64,000 nucleotides of DNA from an uncultured Acidobacteriota bacterium. Lineage in GTDB: Bacteria > Acidobacteriota > Blastocatellia > Pyrinomonadales > Pyrinomonadaceae. Each line of letters opens with the position of its first letter. Within the stretch, counting starts at the first letter, position 1. Under the pieces are notes generated by a model. It did no database searches and was not told where the DNA came from. It saw only the letters and a list, made by a program, of their open reading frames with translations. Positions 28,920 to 37,808 of this stretch are shown here, piece after piece. The translations under genes were made by a program, and so were the position numbers. The DNA lies in assembly GCA_937859595.1 (NCBI GenBank), contig CALMAH010000015.1:62001-126000 (forward strand), in the 5' to 3' direction.

Positions 28920-30778
28920 CCTTGCCGGGTATGGTTGATTTTGTTTCCCCAAGAAAAGAGTTCGGGCGGGGTAAGACGCTTTTCCCTAACGAGCCAAAGA
29001 CCCTCCCGGAACTGTTCGAGGCTGCTGTTAGGGATCATAACCGGCCCGATGCGCTGAGCTACAAGGACGGCGAGACGTGGCACGCAATATCCTCAGACAA
29101 ACTACTCTCTCGGATGAAGGCGGTGGCGGCAGGGCTGATAGGATCGGGCCTTGAGAAGGGCGATCGTGCCGCGATCTTGAGTTCAAACTCCCCGCTGTGG
29201 ACCATTGCGGATGGGGGATGTCAGTTTGCGGGCCTGATCGATGTGCCGATCTACACAACTCTCTCCCCCCAGTCCGTTCAATATATTCTTAACGATTCTG
29301 CATCACGGGTGCTTTTTATCGAGAACCTTGATGCTTTCGAGCGTATCGCGGACATATTGGCGGAGTGTCCGGCACTTGAACTTGTCGTGTTTTTAAACGC
29401 ATCGAGTGACACCGACAAGGGCATTTCACTTGGGGAACTGGAAGCAAAAGGTTCGAAACTTCTGCAGCGAGAACCGAACCTTGAAAGCACGCTCGGCCGC
29501 GCAGCCGGTTCGGATGAGATCGCGACCCTGATCTACACGAGTGGAACGACGGGCGAACCAAAAGGAGTGATGCTGACCCACAACAACATAATCTCCAACG
29601 TTATTGACGCCGGTGAGAGATACAGCTTTTCGGCAGCCGATTCGTGCCTTTCAGTATTGCCGCTGTCGCACATCTTCGAGCGTTCGGCGATGTATCTCTA
29701 TATTTACAACGGGATGGCCGTGAACTATGCGGAGTCGGTCGACAAAACACCGGACAATCTTTCTGAGGTCATGCCGACGATATTGGTAGGGGTCCCTCGC
29801 ATCTTTGAAAAGGTATATGCAAAGGCAAAGTTGAAAGCGGCACAAAGCGGAGGTCTGAAGGAAAAGATCTTCGATTGGGCTATCGAGGTGGCCAAGAGCG
29901 TCGCAATGCTGAAAGAAGAAGGCCGATCAGTACCCGTTACGTTGGCGATCAAGCATAGCTTGGCGGACATGCTCATCTTTTCGAAAATGCGCAAGTTCTT
30001 CGGCGGTCGGCTGCGCTTTTGCATAACCGGCGGGGCGGCCCTCTCCGACGAGATCTACCTGATCTTCACCGGTGCCGGTATTCCGATAATGCAGGGATAC
30101 GGACTCACGGAAACGTCTCCTGTCGTCTCGTCTAATAACCCGTTGGATATTCGGCTTGGAACCGTAGGGAAACCGATAAGAAACATGTCGGTCCGGATAG
30201 CCTCCGACGGAGAGATCGAAGTGTCCGGGCCCGGCGTTATGCTCGGTTACTATAACAAGCCGCAAGCGACCGCAGATGTCTTTACGGACGACGGCTGGTT
30301 CAGGACGGGAGACATCGGCGAAGTTGACGCCGAAGGGTTTCTTCGCATCACGGATCGCAAGAAGGAACTTTTTAAGACATCCGGCGGCAAATACATTGCT
30401 CCGTCGCCAATTGAGCAGATGATCAAGTCGTCCAGGTTCGTTAGCCAGGTCGTCTTGGTCGGCAATGAGCGGAAGTTTGCTTCGGCGCTTATAGTGCCAA
30501 ATTTTGACATGCTCGAGTCCTACGCAAGCCACAAGGGCTTTGAGACAATGTCGCCGGCCGCCTTCTGCCGCGACCGAAGGATAATCGATCTTTTCGAACG
30601 CCAAGTGGCGGTGGCAACCGAGGGCCTTGCAAAGTTTGAAACTGTGAAGAAGATCGCCCTGCTGGAAAATGAATTTACGGTCGAGAACGGAGAGTTGACA
30701 CCTACGCTAAAGGTTAAACGCAGGGTGATCGACGAACGATACCGCGACGTGATAGACGAACTCTACCGTGAAGAATGA
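28916..30778 (+). CDS. Long-chain acyl-CoA synthetase (AMP-forming)
   Basis: A 620-residue ANL-superfamily enzyme that activates long fatty acids to acyl-CoA. The P-loop-like motif is LIYTSGTTGEPKGVMLTHNN; further motifs are MQGYGLTETSPVVS, GWFRTGDIGEVDAEGFLRITDRKKELFKTSGGKYI and the late catalytic-lysine region ENGELTPTLKVKR. It resembles FAA1/FadD15-type synthetases of about 600 residues. The GTG start at 28916 overlaps the stop of the TetR gene, indicating translational coupling and shared control. Confidence 0.94.
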   Translation: MTLPGMVDFVSPRKEFGRGKTLFPNEPKTLPELFEAAVRDHNRPDALSYKDGETWHAISSDKLLSRMKAVAAGLIGSGLEKGDRAAILSSNSPLWTIADGGCQFAGLIDVPIYTTLSPQSVQYILNDSASRVLFIENLDAFERIADILAECPALELVVFLNASSDTDKGISLGELEAKGSKLLQREPNLESTLGRAAGSDEIATLIYTSGTTGEPKGVMLTHNNIISNVIDAGERYSFSAADSCLSVLPLSHIFERSAMYLYIYNGMAVNYAESVDKTPDNLSEVMPTILVGVPRIFEKVYAKAKLKAAQSGGLKEKIFDWAIEVAKSVAMLKEEGRSVPVTLAIKHSLADMLIFSKMRKFFGGRLRFCITGGAALSDEIYLIFTGAGIPIMQGYGLTETSPVVSSNNPLDIRLGTVGKPIRNMSVRIASDGEIEVSGPGVMLGYYNKPQATADVFTDDGWFRTGDIGEVDAEGFLRITDRKKELFKTSGGKYIAPSPIEQMIKSSRFVSQVVLVGNERKFASALIVPNFDMLESYASHKGFETMSPAAFCRDRRIIDLFERQVAVATEGLAKFETVKKIALLENEFTVENGELTPTLKVKRRVIDERYRDVIDELYREE

Positions 30779-30847
30779 TCAGACGACATTTCCGAGCAGA
30801 AAGTGGAGGCATGAAAAGTCATTTCATTACCGTTTTGATAGCGTTCC

Positions 30848-31816
30848 CTACAACGGCCGGATCACAGGCAAGGGCACGCGTCCGGGAAGACCTATCACCG
30901 CTTCATACAAGACCTGTCCGAATGTCTTTCTTGCCTTTCCAACATCCACAATGTCGTTCGGCTGGAGCATTATCTCCCTCTCTCGGCCGCTGCGGATCGC
31001 GTTATAGTCCGCTTCGATAACCTCAGGATCGATCGATCCTTGTTTCCGGCGATAGATATTAACCGTCTTCGTACGAGCTTCTCGGGTTACCCCGCTTGCC
31101 ATCGCGATAGCCTGGGAGAGCGGGAGGCCGCCCTCAGGAATACTGAACTCTCCGGGCCGCATCACCTCTCCGGTCACAAAAATAGAATGTGCCTTTTGCA
31201 CAATTATTATATCGCCAGGCAGTATCTCCGGATTTGCATCAGGCCGACCCTGGCGGAGACTTGCGAGGCTGTACATTCGATTTGGTACTCCGGTCCCGTC
31301 ATTTTCCCAACGTTCTGAACTGTCATCGTCAGGGCACATCGGCGGCCGGGTCCGGAATACCTGTATCATTCCTCCCGCCTTTTCCGTTTCGCCGCCTGTA
31401 TGCGTGATCAGCTCAAGCAGATAGGCCCGGCGGGTCAGTGCGACCTGGCCGGGCTGACGCACCTCGCCATAAACGCTGACCGGCGGACGGCTGTTTCTTT
31501 GTGTAACACGAATACTGGTTTGCGGGTTTCTCAGGTACCGCGACAGGAGGCGGTTTACTTCAGTCCGAAGGTCTCTCTCCGTACGGCATGCCGCTACAAC
31601 AGGGTCATCTACGAACGGTATGGCGATCTTGCCGTCTTCGTCAACTGTTGCCACAAAATCGAATTGCGGTTCGCCGAGCACCTTTCCGGTTATCTCGTCT
31701 CCCGATCCGATCAGATAGCCCTGTGGGGCATTAGGCCCGACCGGCTCATTCTGGGCATAAGACGAAATACAAAACAAAGCGGCGAAAAGAAACAAGATCA
31801 AGGCTCTAACTGGCAT
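30848..31816 (-). CDS. Wza-like polysaccharide export protein (Poly_export/SLBB)
   Basis: A 322-residue exported protein. ATG 31816 is chosen because GGAG lies 7 bases upstream and the signal peptide PVRALILFLFAALFCISSYA starts there. The Poly_export domain (YLIGSGDEITGKVLGEPQFDFVATVDEDGKIAIPFV) is followed by two SLBB-type segments (VSVYGEVRQPGQVAL and IFVTGEVMRPGEFSIPEGG). Such proteins form the outer-membrane exit channel for capsule or exopolysaccharide. It is divergent from the CapD-like sugar dehydratase gene, consistent with a surface-polysaccharide role. Confidence 0.92.
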   Translation of the reverse strand: MPVRALILFLFAALFCISSYAQNEPVGPNAPQGYLIGSGDEITGKVLGEPQFDFVATVDEDGKIAIPFVDDPVVAACRTERDLRTEVNRLLSRYLRNPQTSIRVTQRNSRPPVSVYGEVRQPGQVALTRRAYLLELITHTGGETEKAGGMIQVFRTRPPMCPDDDSSERWENDGTGVPNRMYSLASLRQGRPDANPEILPGDIIIVQKAHSIFVTGEVMRPGEFSIPEGGLPLSQAIAMASGVTREARTKTVNIYRRKQGSIDPEVIEADYNAIRSGREREIMLQPNDIVDVGKARKTFGQVLYEAVIGLPGRVPLPVIRPL

Positions 31817-31982
31817 AACTAAACTCCATAGATGTTGACGATTATTCAGAATACTCCTAAAGTCCCTTTGCTTCAAGGTTTTATTGGATGCAATAGAGGT
31901 GTATGGGGCGGTCTGCATTTGCAACAGTCGACTCCTCCGGCACGAGTTTTCGGATGTAAGATAGCGATCTTTCTTGATATAA

Positions 31983-33971
31983 TTGCGGCGTCGATTCGTT
32001 TTGAGTGAACAGCAGAAAATCGTTGACCGATTTTGGTACCTTCGGCGCCCTCTTCAGTTCATGCTGGATGTGGCGGTGCTCTCGGTGGCCTTTTTTCTGG
32101 CCTACCTTCCGGCGATCAACGTCCAACTTGGCGACTATCATATAAATACCGCGATAAACCAGCTCCCGTTGGTTGTTTTTGTTCAGTTCGCCGCGCTTTC
32201 GCTTAGCGGTGCCTATTCGATCCTTTGGAGATATATCAGTATTGAGGACATGCGGGTGTTCATTCGTGCCGCGGCGATCTCGGGTGGGATCCTTCTCGGA
32301 TTTCGCTTTGCGCTGATGTTCACCAATTTCGACCTGTGGCAGGTGCCTATCTCCGTGATCGTCATCGACACGGTACTGGCTTTCGGCGGACTTCTGGCGG
32401 TCAGGGTTACGAGAAGATTCATTTATGAACTCGCAGAAAAAGGCGGTTTCCGCGGTGGAACCAGAAGGATACGCAGGAAACCGGCACTTGTTGTCGGCGC
32501 GGGCCGGATCGGTGCTGCCCTTGCCAAGGATGTGGTCGGGAGGCTCGACTCGGCCATTCAGATCCGCGGGTTCGTCGACGACGACGAACGGAAAAAGGGT
32601 GGAAGCGTAAGCGGGATAAAGATACTCGGCACTACAAGGGACCTGCCTCGGTTGGTGGAGGAGCTCAACGTAGAAGAGATCATCATCGCCATCGACCAGG
32701 CACAGGGCAAAGAGATACGCCGGATACTCGAAAAATGTGGCGAGATCCCCGTAAAGGCCCAGATAGTTCCCAGTCTCGGCGAGATCGCACAAGGTAGAGT
32801 GTCTGTTAATAGGCTCCGCGATGTCGAGATCGGCGACCTGCTCGGGCGCGAACAAGTGAAGTTGGACGACGACAACCTCTACGAGTTCCTGGGCCGAAAG
32901 GGCGTACTTGTAACCGGTGCGGGCGGCTCAATAGGTTCTGAATTGGTAAGGCAGATAATTCGCTACAAGCCCAACGCGATCGTGCTGGTCGAGCGCGCCG
33001 AATACATGCTCTTTATGCTCGAGCGGGAGCTGAGAGCGAAACATCCGGAGCTGAGATTCGTCCCTCTGCTCGCCGATGCCGGTGACCTGGAACGGATGGG
33101 GCAGATCTTCGAGGAGCACAGGCCTGAGGTGGTGTTTCACGCGGCCGCGCACAAACATGTGCCGCTTATCGAATCGAACTCTGCGGAGGCGGTAAAGAAC
33201 AATATCTTTGCAACTGAGACGGTAGGACGCCTGGCGGGTGAGTTCGGTTCAAGCGACTTTGTGCTTATATCGACCGACAAGGCGGTGAATCCTACTTCGA
33301 TAATGGGTGCATCGAAACGCGTGGCAGAGATCGTCGTTCAATGCCTGAATCGCCAGTTTGAGACCACTTATACGTCGGTCAGATTCGGCAATGTGCTAGA
33401 TTCGGCCGGTTCGGTAGTTCCTATCTTTCGTGAACAGATAAAGAATGGTGAGCCAGTTACGGTGACCCACCCGGAGATGACCCGATATTTTATGACAATA
33501 CCGGAGGCTGCCCAGCTTGTTCTGCAGGCCGGTGCCCTGGGAAACGGCGGGGAGATCTTCATTCTAGATATGGGAGAGCCGGTCAAAATATTGGATCTGG
33601 CAAAAGATATGATCCGGCTGTCGGGGCTTGTGCCTTTCGAGGATGTGGACATCCGGTTCACCGGGATCCGGCCGGGTGAGAAGCTCTTTGAGGAACTCGA
33701 AATATCGGGTGAAGACCTGCTGAAAACGGGCCATCCGAAGATCTTTATCGGAAAGATAGCCGAATACACCGGAGATGATGTTAAAAACATGCTCCGCCTC
33801 TTTACTCGGGCGGCCGAACTGGCCGATGACGAACTGATCCGTAAGATCTTCGCGGATAATTTGCCGGAGGTACGTTTCAACAAGATCAAGACCGAAGGCG
33901 AAACCAATGCAGAAAGCGATGTCGCGGAGAGAGTTGTAACAGAAGCAAAGTTCGGGATGGCGAGCAAGTAG
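31983..33971 (+). CDS. Membrane-anchored nucleotide-sugar 4,6-dehydratase (CapD/WbpM/PglF type)
   Basis: A protein of about 662 residues. Four N-terminal membrane helices (from RRPLQFMLDVAVLSVAFFLAY to IDTVLAFGGLLAV) are followed by a CoA-binding-like Rossmann domain (ALVVGAGRIGAALAKDV) and an extended SDR domain. The latter has VTGAGGSIGSELVRQI, FHAAAHKHVPLIE, STDKAVNPTSIMGASKR and RFGNVLDSAGSVVPIF. The family makes 4-keto-6-deoxy sugars from UDP-GlcNAc for surface glycans. The TTG start at 31983 and a TTG at 32001 are both possible; neither has a clear ribosome binding site. Confidence 0.93.
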   Translation: MRRRFVLSEQQKIVDRFWYLRRPLQFMLDVAVLSVAFFLAYLPAINVQLGDYHINTAINQLPLVVFVQFAALSLSGAYSILWRYISIEDMRVFIRAAAISGGILLGFRFALMFTNFDLWQVPISVIVIDTVLAFGGLLAVRVTRRFIYELAEKGGFRGGTRRIRRKPALVVGAGRIGAALAKDVVGRLDSAIQIRGFVDDDERKKGGSVSGIKILGTTRDLPRLVEELNVEEIIIAIDQAQGKEIRRILEKCGEIPVKAQIVPSLGEIAQGRVSVNRLRDVEIGDLLGREQVKLDDDNLYEFLGRKGVLVTGAGGSIGSELVRQIIRYKPNAIVLVERAEYMLFMLERELRAKHPELRFVPLLADAGDLERMGQIFEEHRPEVVFHAAAHKHVPLIESNSAEAVKNNIFATETVGRLAGEFGSSDFVLISTDKAVNPTSIMGASKRVAEIVVQCLNRQFETTYTSVRFGNVLDSAGSVVPIFREQIKNGEPVTVTHPEMTRYFMTIPEAAQLVLQAGALGNGGEIFILDMGEPVKILDLAKDMIRLSGLVPFEDVDIRFTGIRPGEKLFEELEISGEDLLKTGHPKIFIGKIAEYTGDDVKNMLRLFTRAAELADDELIRKIFADNLPEVRFNKIKTEGETNAESDVAERVVTEAKFGMASK

Positions 33972-33977
33972 ATCCTT

Positions 33978-35186
33978 ATGGTTCAAGCGAGAATATCGAA
34001 AGACCGAATATCGAAAAAGGCCGGCAGTTTCACAGAATCCGTCATCCGTGAGATGAGCCGCGAGGCCGTAAAATATGGTGCAGTAAATCTAGGCCAGGGC
34101 TTTCCGGACTGGCCGGCACCGGACGACATAAAACGCCGGGCCATGGAAGCAATAGCGGAAGACCACAACCAATATGCGATCACCTGGGGTGTGAAAAGCT
34201 TTCGGGATGCAATAGCTGAAAAGACAAAATGGTTCCTGGGCCTTGAGATCGACCCTGAAAGCGAGATCACCGTGACATGCGGCTCAACCGAGGGCATGAT
34301 CGCAGCGATGCTTGCAACAGTGGACCCGGGGGAAGAGGTGATCGTCTTCGAACCTTTTTACGAGAACTATGCTCCAGACGCTATACTTTCCGACGCGAGG
34401 CCTGTTCATGTGCCTCTGCGGAACACATCTGATGGTTTTATGTTTGACCGCGATGAGCTGCGTGCCGCGTTTAACGAAAAGACCAAGGCGATCATAATCT
34501 GCAATCCAAACAACCCTACCGGAAAGGTGTTCTCGCGCGAAGAGATGGAGTTCATTGCGGAGCTTTGCAAGGAGTTTGATGCGATGTGCTTTACGGACGA
34601 GATCTATGAGCACATCATCTTTGACGAAAAGGACAAAGACGGCATCAGGCCCGAACATGTCTGTATGGCCTCGATCGAGGGGATGCGAGAACGAACCGTG
34701 GTGGTTAATTCGCTCTCAAAGACCTACTCGGTAACGGGATGGCGCGTAGGCTATTGCATTGCTCCACCCGACGTCAGTTCCGCCATTCGCAAGGTCCACG
34801 ATTTTTTGACAGTCGGTGCTGCAAACCCATTGCAGCACGCTGGTGCATACGCACTTGGCCTTCCAAAGAGCTACTACGAAGACCTTCAGAAAGAGTATCA
34901 GCGAAAGCGCGATCTTATAGTTCCGGTTCTTCGAGAATCAGGCTTCAAGTGCGAATATCCTGAAGGCGCCTATTATGTAATGGCGGACATCTCGGGCTTC
35001 GGTTACCCGGACGATATCGAGTTTACAAAGCACCTCATTCGCAAGACCAAGGTCGCTGTCGTGCCCGGATCGTCCTTCTACCACGACCCGGCGATGGGCT
35101 CTCAGATGGTCAGATTTTGTTTCTGTAAAAAAGACGAGACCCTTGATGCAGCCGCAGAAAATCTGCTTCGTTTGTCGCTTGGATGA
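33978..35186 (+). CDS. Class I/II PLP-dependent aminotransferase
   Basis: A 402-residue fold-type I aminotransferase. Key marks are INLGQG-like VNLGQGFPDWPAPD, the NPNNPTGKVF substrate loop, TDEIYEHI (PLP-ring aspartate) and SLSKTYSVTGWRVGY with the Schiff-base lysine. The pattern is closest to the kynurenine/methionine aminotransferase group (YbdL- or KAT-like). The exact amino donor is not determined. It starts six bases after the CapD-like gene, so it is likely co-transcribed, perhaps without shared function. Confidence 0.9.
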   Translation: MVQARISKDRISKKAGSFTESVIREMSREAVKYGAVNLGQGFPDWPAPDDIKRRAMEAIAEDHNQYAITWGVKSFRDAIAEKTKWFLGLEIDPESEITVTCGSTEGMIAAMLATVDPGEEVIVFEPFYENYAPDAILSDARPVHVPLRNTSDGFMFDRDELRAAFNEKTKAIIICNPNNPTGKVFSREEMEFIAELCKEFDAMCFTDEIYEHIIFDEKDKDGIRPEHVCMASIEGMRERTVVVNSLSKTYSVTGWRVGYCIAPPDVSSAIRKVHDFLTVGAANPLQHAGAYALGLPKSYYEDLQKEYQRKRDLIVPVLRESGFKCEYPEGAYYVMADISGFGYPDDIEFTKHLIRKTKVAVVPGSSFYHDPAMGSQMVRFCFCKKDETLDAAAENLLRLSLG

Positions 35187-35191
35187 GTTCG

Positions 35192-35983
35192 TTATTCAAA
35201 CAGCCTCTCCTGAATTACAGTCATTGTCGCAGGCAGGTAACCGCTGTTTAGGCTCATCGCCAATTCTTCTGCCGATTCTTTTGTGAAGCGGCCGCTGATC
35301 TCACCGGCATCCGATATTACGCTTCTGATATAAGCCGTACTTATCACCTGGTCGTTGAGTACGATAGCCAGATAATTATTGATGTTCCTGTTCGTCCAAT
35401 GTTCCATTCTCTCTGCACCTGCTTTACTTAACCTGAAGGATATCTGATTATCGTCGTCATTGCCCGTACGTGACACGGCATCTGCGTACTCAATATGCTC
35501 TCCGGTAACAATGGCGTCTTTCTTTACTATCACGAATTGCTCCGAATCATTTTCTCTTTCAGAATAGGGCAGTACCTGCTGGTCGGAGGCGGCGGCAGCT
35601 TCGGCGTCGTCTCGGTTAGAAAAGACTTGCGCCGGTGAAGGGCTGGGTGGTGAAACAAGAGGCTTAAGTTCCAATCGGTAGGTCTGGAACAAGATACGGC
35701 GAAGTCTTTCAAGATCGTGCTCTCCGTATATCTTTACCTGAATTTGATCCCTCGCTTCGGTTGACCTTATTACCTCGCCTTTTAGCCGGAGATCCCGCAT
35801 TTTTGATTCCGTGATCGATAAAGCGCGGTCGATCAATTCATCACTAACCCCGTCGTTTGCCTTGATCGCGACAGTGAAAACTACGCCTTTAGAATAGATA
35901 AAACCCGCTAGACTCTTACAACCAAGGATCGGTAGCAGTTGAGCCATGATCAGTATGGCTACAAAATAAACACTTTTTATCAT
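35192..35983 (-). CDS. Lipoprotein with SecD P1-head-like domain
   Basis: A 263-residue protein with a lipoprotein signal (AILIMAQLLPILGC, cysteine at about residue 22). Residues about 35-115 resemble the periplasmic base of SecD (a ferredoxin-like fold, LRRILFQTYRLELKPLV). About 150-255 resembles the SecDF P1 head (ADAVSRTGNDDDNQISFRLSKAGAERM... NNYLAIVLNDQVISTAYIRSVISDAGEISG). No membrane channel part of SecD is present. It could be a stand-alone accessory of protein export or a domain borrowed for another use. It converges on the aminotransferase gene. Confidence 0.7.
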   Translation of the reverse strand: MIKSVYFVAILIMAQLLPILGCKSLAGFIYSKGVVFTVAIKANDGVSDELIDRALSITESKMRDLRLKGEVIRSTEARDQIQVKIYGEHDLERLRRILFQTYRLELKPLVSPPSPSPAQVFSNRDDAEAAAASDQQVLPYSERENDSEQFVIVKKDAIVTGEHIEYADAVSRTGNDDDNQISFRLSKAGAERMEHWTNRNINNYLAIVLNDQVISTAYIRSVISDAGEISGRFTKESAEELAMSLNSGYLPATMTVIQERLFE

Positions 35984-36125
35984 GATCTACTCCTAGTATC
36001 CTGATGATTTAACCCTTATTGACGGCTAAAGGCAACCCTTGTCCCATGACAAAGCAACAAAATCCTATACAAGGCGCGAAACGCGCAGCAAATACCACAT
36101 CAAAAACCTAACTTTGGAGGTAGAT

Positions 36126-37079
36126 ATGCTTCGTATTATTTTTGCGTTCTTATTTGTGATGTCGATCTCTTCGGCGGCAGCCTTTGCGCAGGATGAGAAC
36201 AGGCCTAGCGGGCCGGAGCGAATGCAGTGCGAACTGACGATGATGTTCGGGCAGACTCCGAGCTATATGGGAGTCCAGACCCGCGATGTAACCGCAGAGA
36301 ACTATGCAGGTCTTGGTCTTTCGAGCCCACGCGGCGTTGCGGTCGACAGCGTAATGAAAGATTCGCCGGCGGAAAAAGCCGGGCTAAAGGCGGGTGACGT
36401 CATTCTGAAGTATAACGGCGAGTCAGTTACCAGCGCTCAAAAACTTTCTCGACAGGTAAGTGAAACTGCTCCCGACCAAAAAGCTCGGATAACAGTGTTT
36501 CGCGGCGGAACGGAAATGGAACTGGATGTGATCATCGGCAGACGCTCAGGCGGCAATATGTGGACCCTGCCAATGGAAATGCCCGACGGCCAACGTTCGT
36601 TCGAATTTCGTGTTCCAGACCTCGACGCGCTGCGATCGATGGAATCTTTCCCGATGCCCGGCGGCGATGGCGATGTTTTTGTCTGGAGATCCGCAGGTTC
36701 GCGTCAGATCGGCATTGGTGTCACACCGCTCACCAAGCAGCTTGCTGAGCATTTTGGTGTAGAATCGGGTGTGATGATAAACAACGTCAGAGAGGCTTCT
36801 CCGGCCGAACGTTCGGGCCTAAGGGCCGGTGACATCATCATCGAGATCGACGGGGTCAAGGTCGAGAATGAGATGCAGGTCGTTCGGGCCATAAGCGGAA
36901 AGCGGGAGGGTGATATAGTCTTAACGGTAATGCGGCAAGGCAACCGGATAAGCTTTACTGTGACCCCGGAGGCCGTCCCCGGAAATGAGCCTCCAAGGCT
37001 TGAACGCAATTTCGGAATGCCCTTGCCGAGCGAACCATTGTTCCCTCGCAGAACAGCAGAGCGTAGGAATATTCTTTAG
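36126..37079 (+). CDS. Secreted protein with two PDZ domains
   Basis: A 317-residue protein. ATG 36126 has TTTGGAGG upstream and begins a signal peptide (LRIIFAFLFVMSISSAAAFA). Two PDZ domains follow: VDSVMKDSPAEKAGLKAGDVILKYNGESV and INNVREASPAERSGLRAGDIIIEIDGVKV. There is no trypsin-like protease domain, so it is not a DegP. It is more like a periplasmic scaffold or chaperone-type adaptor. It is a single gene ending in a strong hairpin shared with the convergent lipoprotein gene. Confidence 0.88.
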   Translation: MLRIIFAFLFVMSISSAAAFAQDENRPSGPERMQCELTMMFGQTPSYMGVQTRDVTAENYAGLGLSSPRGVAVDSVMKDSPAEKAGLKAGDVILKYNGESVTSAQKLSRQVSETAPDQKARITVFRGGTEMELDVIIGRRSGGNMWTLPMEMPDGQRSFEFRVPDLDALRSMESFPMPGGDGDVFVWRSAGSRQIGIGVTPLTKQLAEHFGVESGVMINNVREASPAERSGLRAGDIIIEIDGVKVENEMQVVRAISGKREGDIVLTVMRQGNRISFTVTPEAVPGNEPPRLERNFGMPLPSEPLFPRRTAERRNIL

Positions 37080-37100
37080 AAATTAGTCTGGTAAACGATA

Positions 37101-37160
37101 AAAACTGTTGACGCTTGGCGGAAATGGGATACCTTACCGCCGATCGTCAACAGTTTTTTT
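37101..37160. terminator. Bidirectional terminator between the PDZ gene and the lipoprotein gene
   Basis: AACTGTTGACG (37103-37113) pairs with CGTCAACAGTT (37145-37155); an inner GGCGG/CCGCC helix sits in the loop. The flanks are AAAA on one side and seven T on the other, so it can end transcription from both sides. The right arm lies within the last codons of the minus-strand lipoprotein gene. Confidence 0.85.
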
Positions 37161-37793
37161 GTAGAGCTCGTTGGCTTCCCAGCTCATGCTGCGTGCTTCT
37201 TCCATTAAACGCCGATATTCTTCGATAGAGTCTGCAAAATCTGCCTGGACTGTCTCACGTGCTTCGGTGTCTTTGGGGTCGTAGTTGTCTCTTAGGACAC
37301 GTGCGGATCTATGGAACCTGGCAAACGCCTCCATCTGCTTAAGGATCGATTCTTCCTTTAGGCGAAGGTATTCCTTAAAGTCCGGGTTGATGTTCTTTTC
37401 ACTCGCTTCGCGCAACAAGTCGATAGCTTCGCGGCCGGTATTTGTCCCATCATTTATCAACTGGACCGCTTTTGTTGAAAGGGTACGAACCTGTTCTGCA
37501 TCGTTGGCACGAACGGCATTGGCGAGGTCCGTTCTAAGGTTTTCGTTGGTCCTGTACATCTCGCGTATCTGAGCCAACTTTTTATTTGCATCGATCACGA
37601 GCAATTCGGCCTCACTGGTCTCGTCTCCGAAGCCAAGCACTCCACCCGAATCGGAGCAAGCAAGCGCTGTGAAAGAGACGATCACGGCAGTTGCCAGAAA
37701 AAGCAAGACAGATCGGGGGTTGCACACAACTACTAATTTAACACATCTGTATTGCCATTGAACGGAATGTTCGGTACCGGACACCATAACCAT
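37134..37793 (-). CDS. Hypothetical lipoprotein-like, helical
   Basis: Up to 219 residues. A hydrophobic segment (SVLLFLATAVIVSFTALAC) ends in a cysteine like a lipoprotein signal, followed by a long helical, charged region (residues about 65-215) probably forming coiled coils. The start is uncertain: ATG 37793 gives a long N-terminal extension, while GTG 37727 places the signal at the true N-terminus. I recognise no family. It begins 16 bases after the membrane-protein gene and is probably the last gene of the polyamine-type cluster transcript. Confidence 0.6.
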   Translation of the reverse strand: MVMVSGTEHSVQWQYRCVKLVVVCNPRSVLLFLATAVIVSFTALACSDSGGVLGFGDETSEAELLVIDANKKLAQIREMYRTNENLRTDLANAVRANDAEQVRTLSTKAVQLINDGTNTGREAIDLLREASEKNINPDFKEYLRLKEESILKQMEAFARFHRSARVLRDNYDPKDTEARETVQADFADSIEEYRRLMEEARSMSWEANELYKKTVDDRR

Positions 37794-37808
37794 CTCTGAC
37801 CTAGCATA

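Noticed and set aside
31881-32855. Long minus-strand open frame (324 codons) opposite the CapD-like gene
   Set aside because: It is antisense to a well-supported SDR/dehydratase gene, with no ribosome binding site and arginine/proline/aspartate-rich composition typical of a shadow frame.
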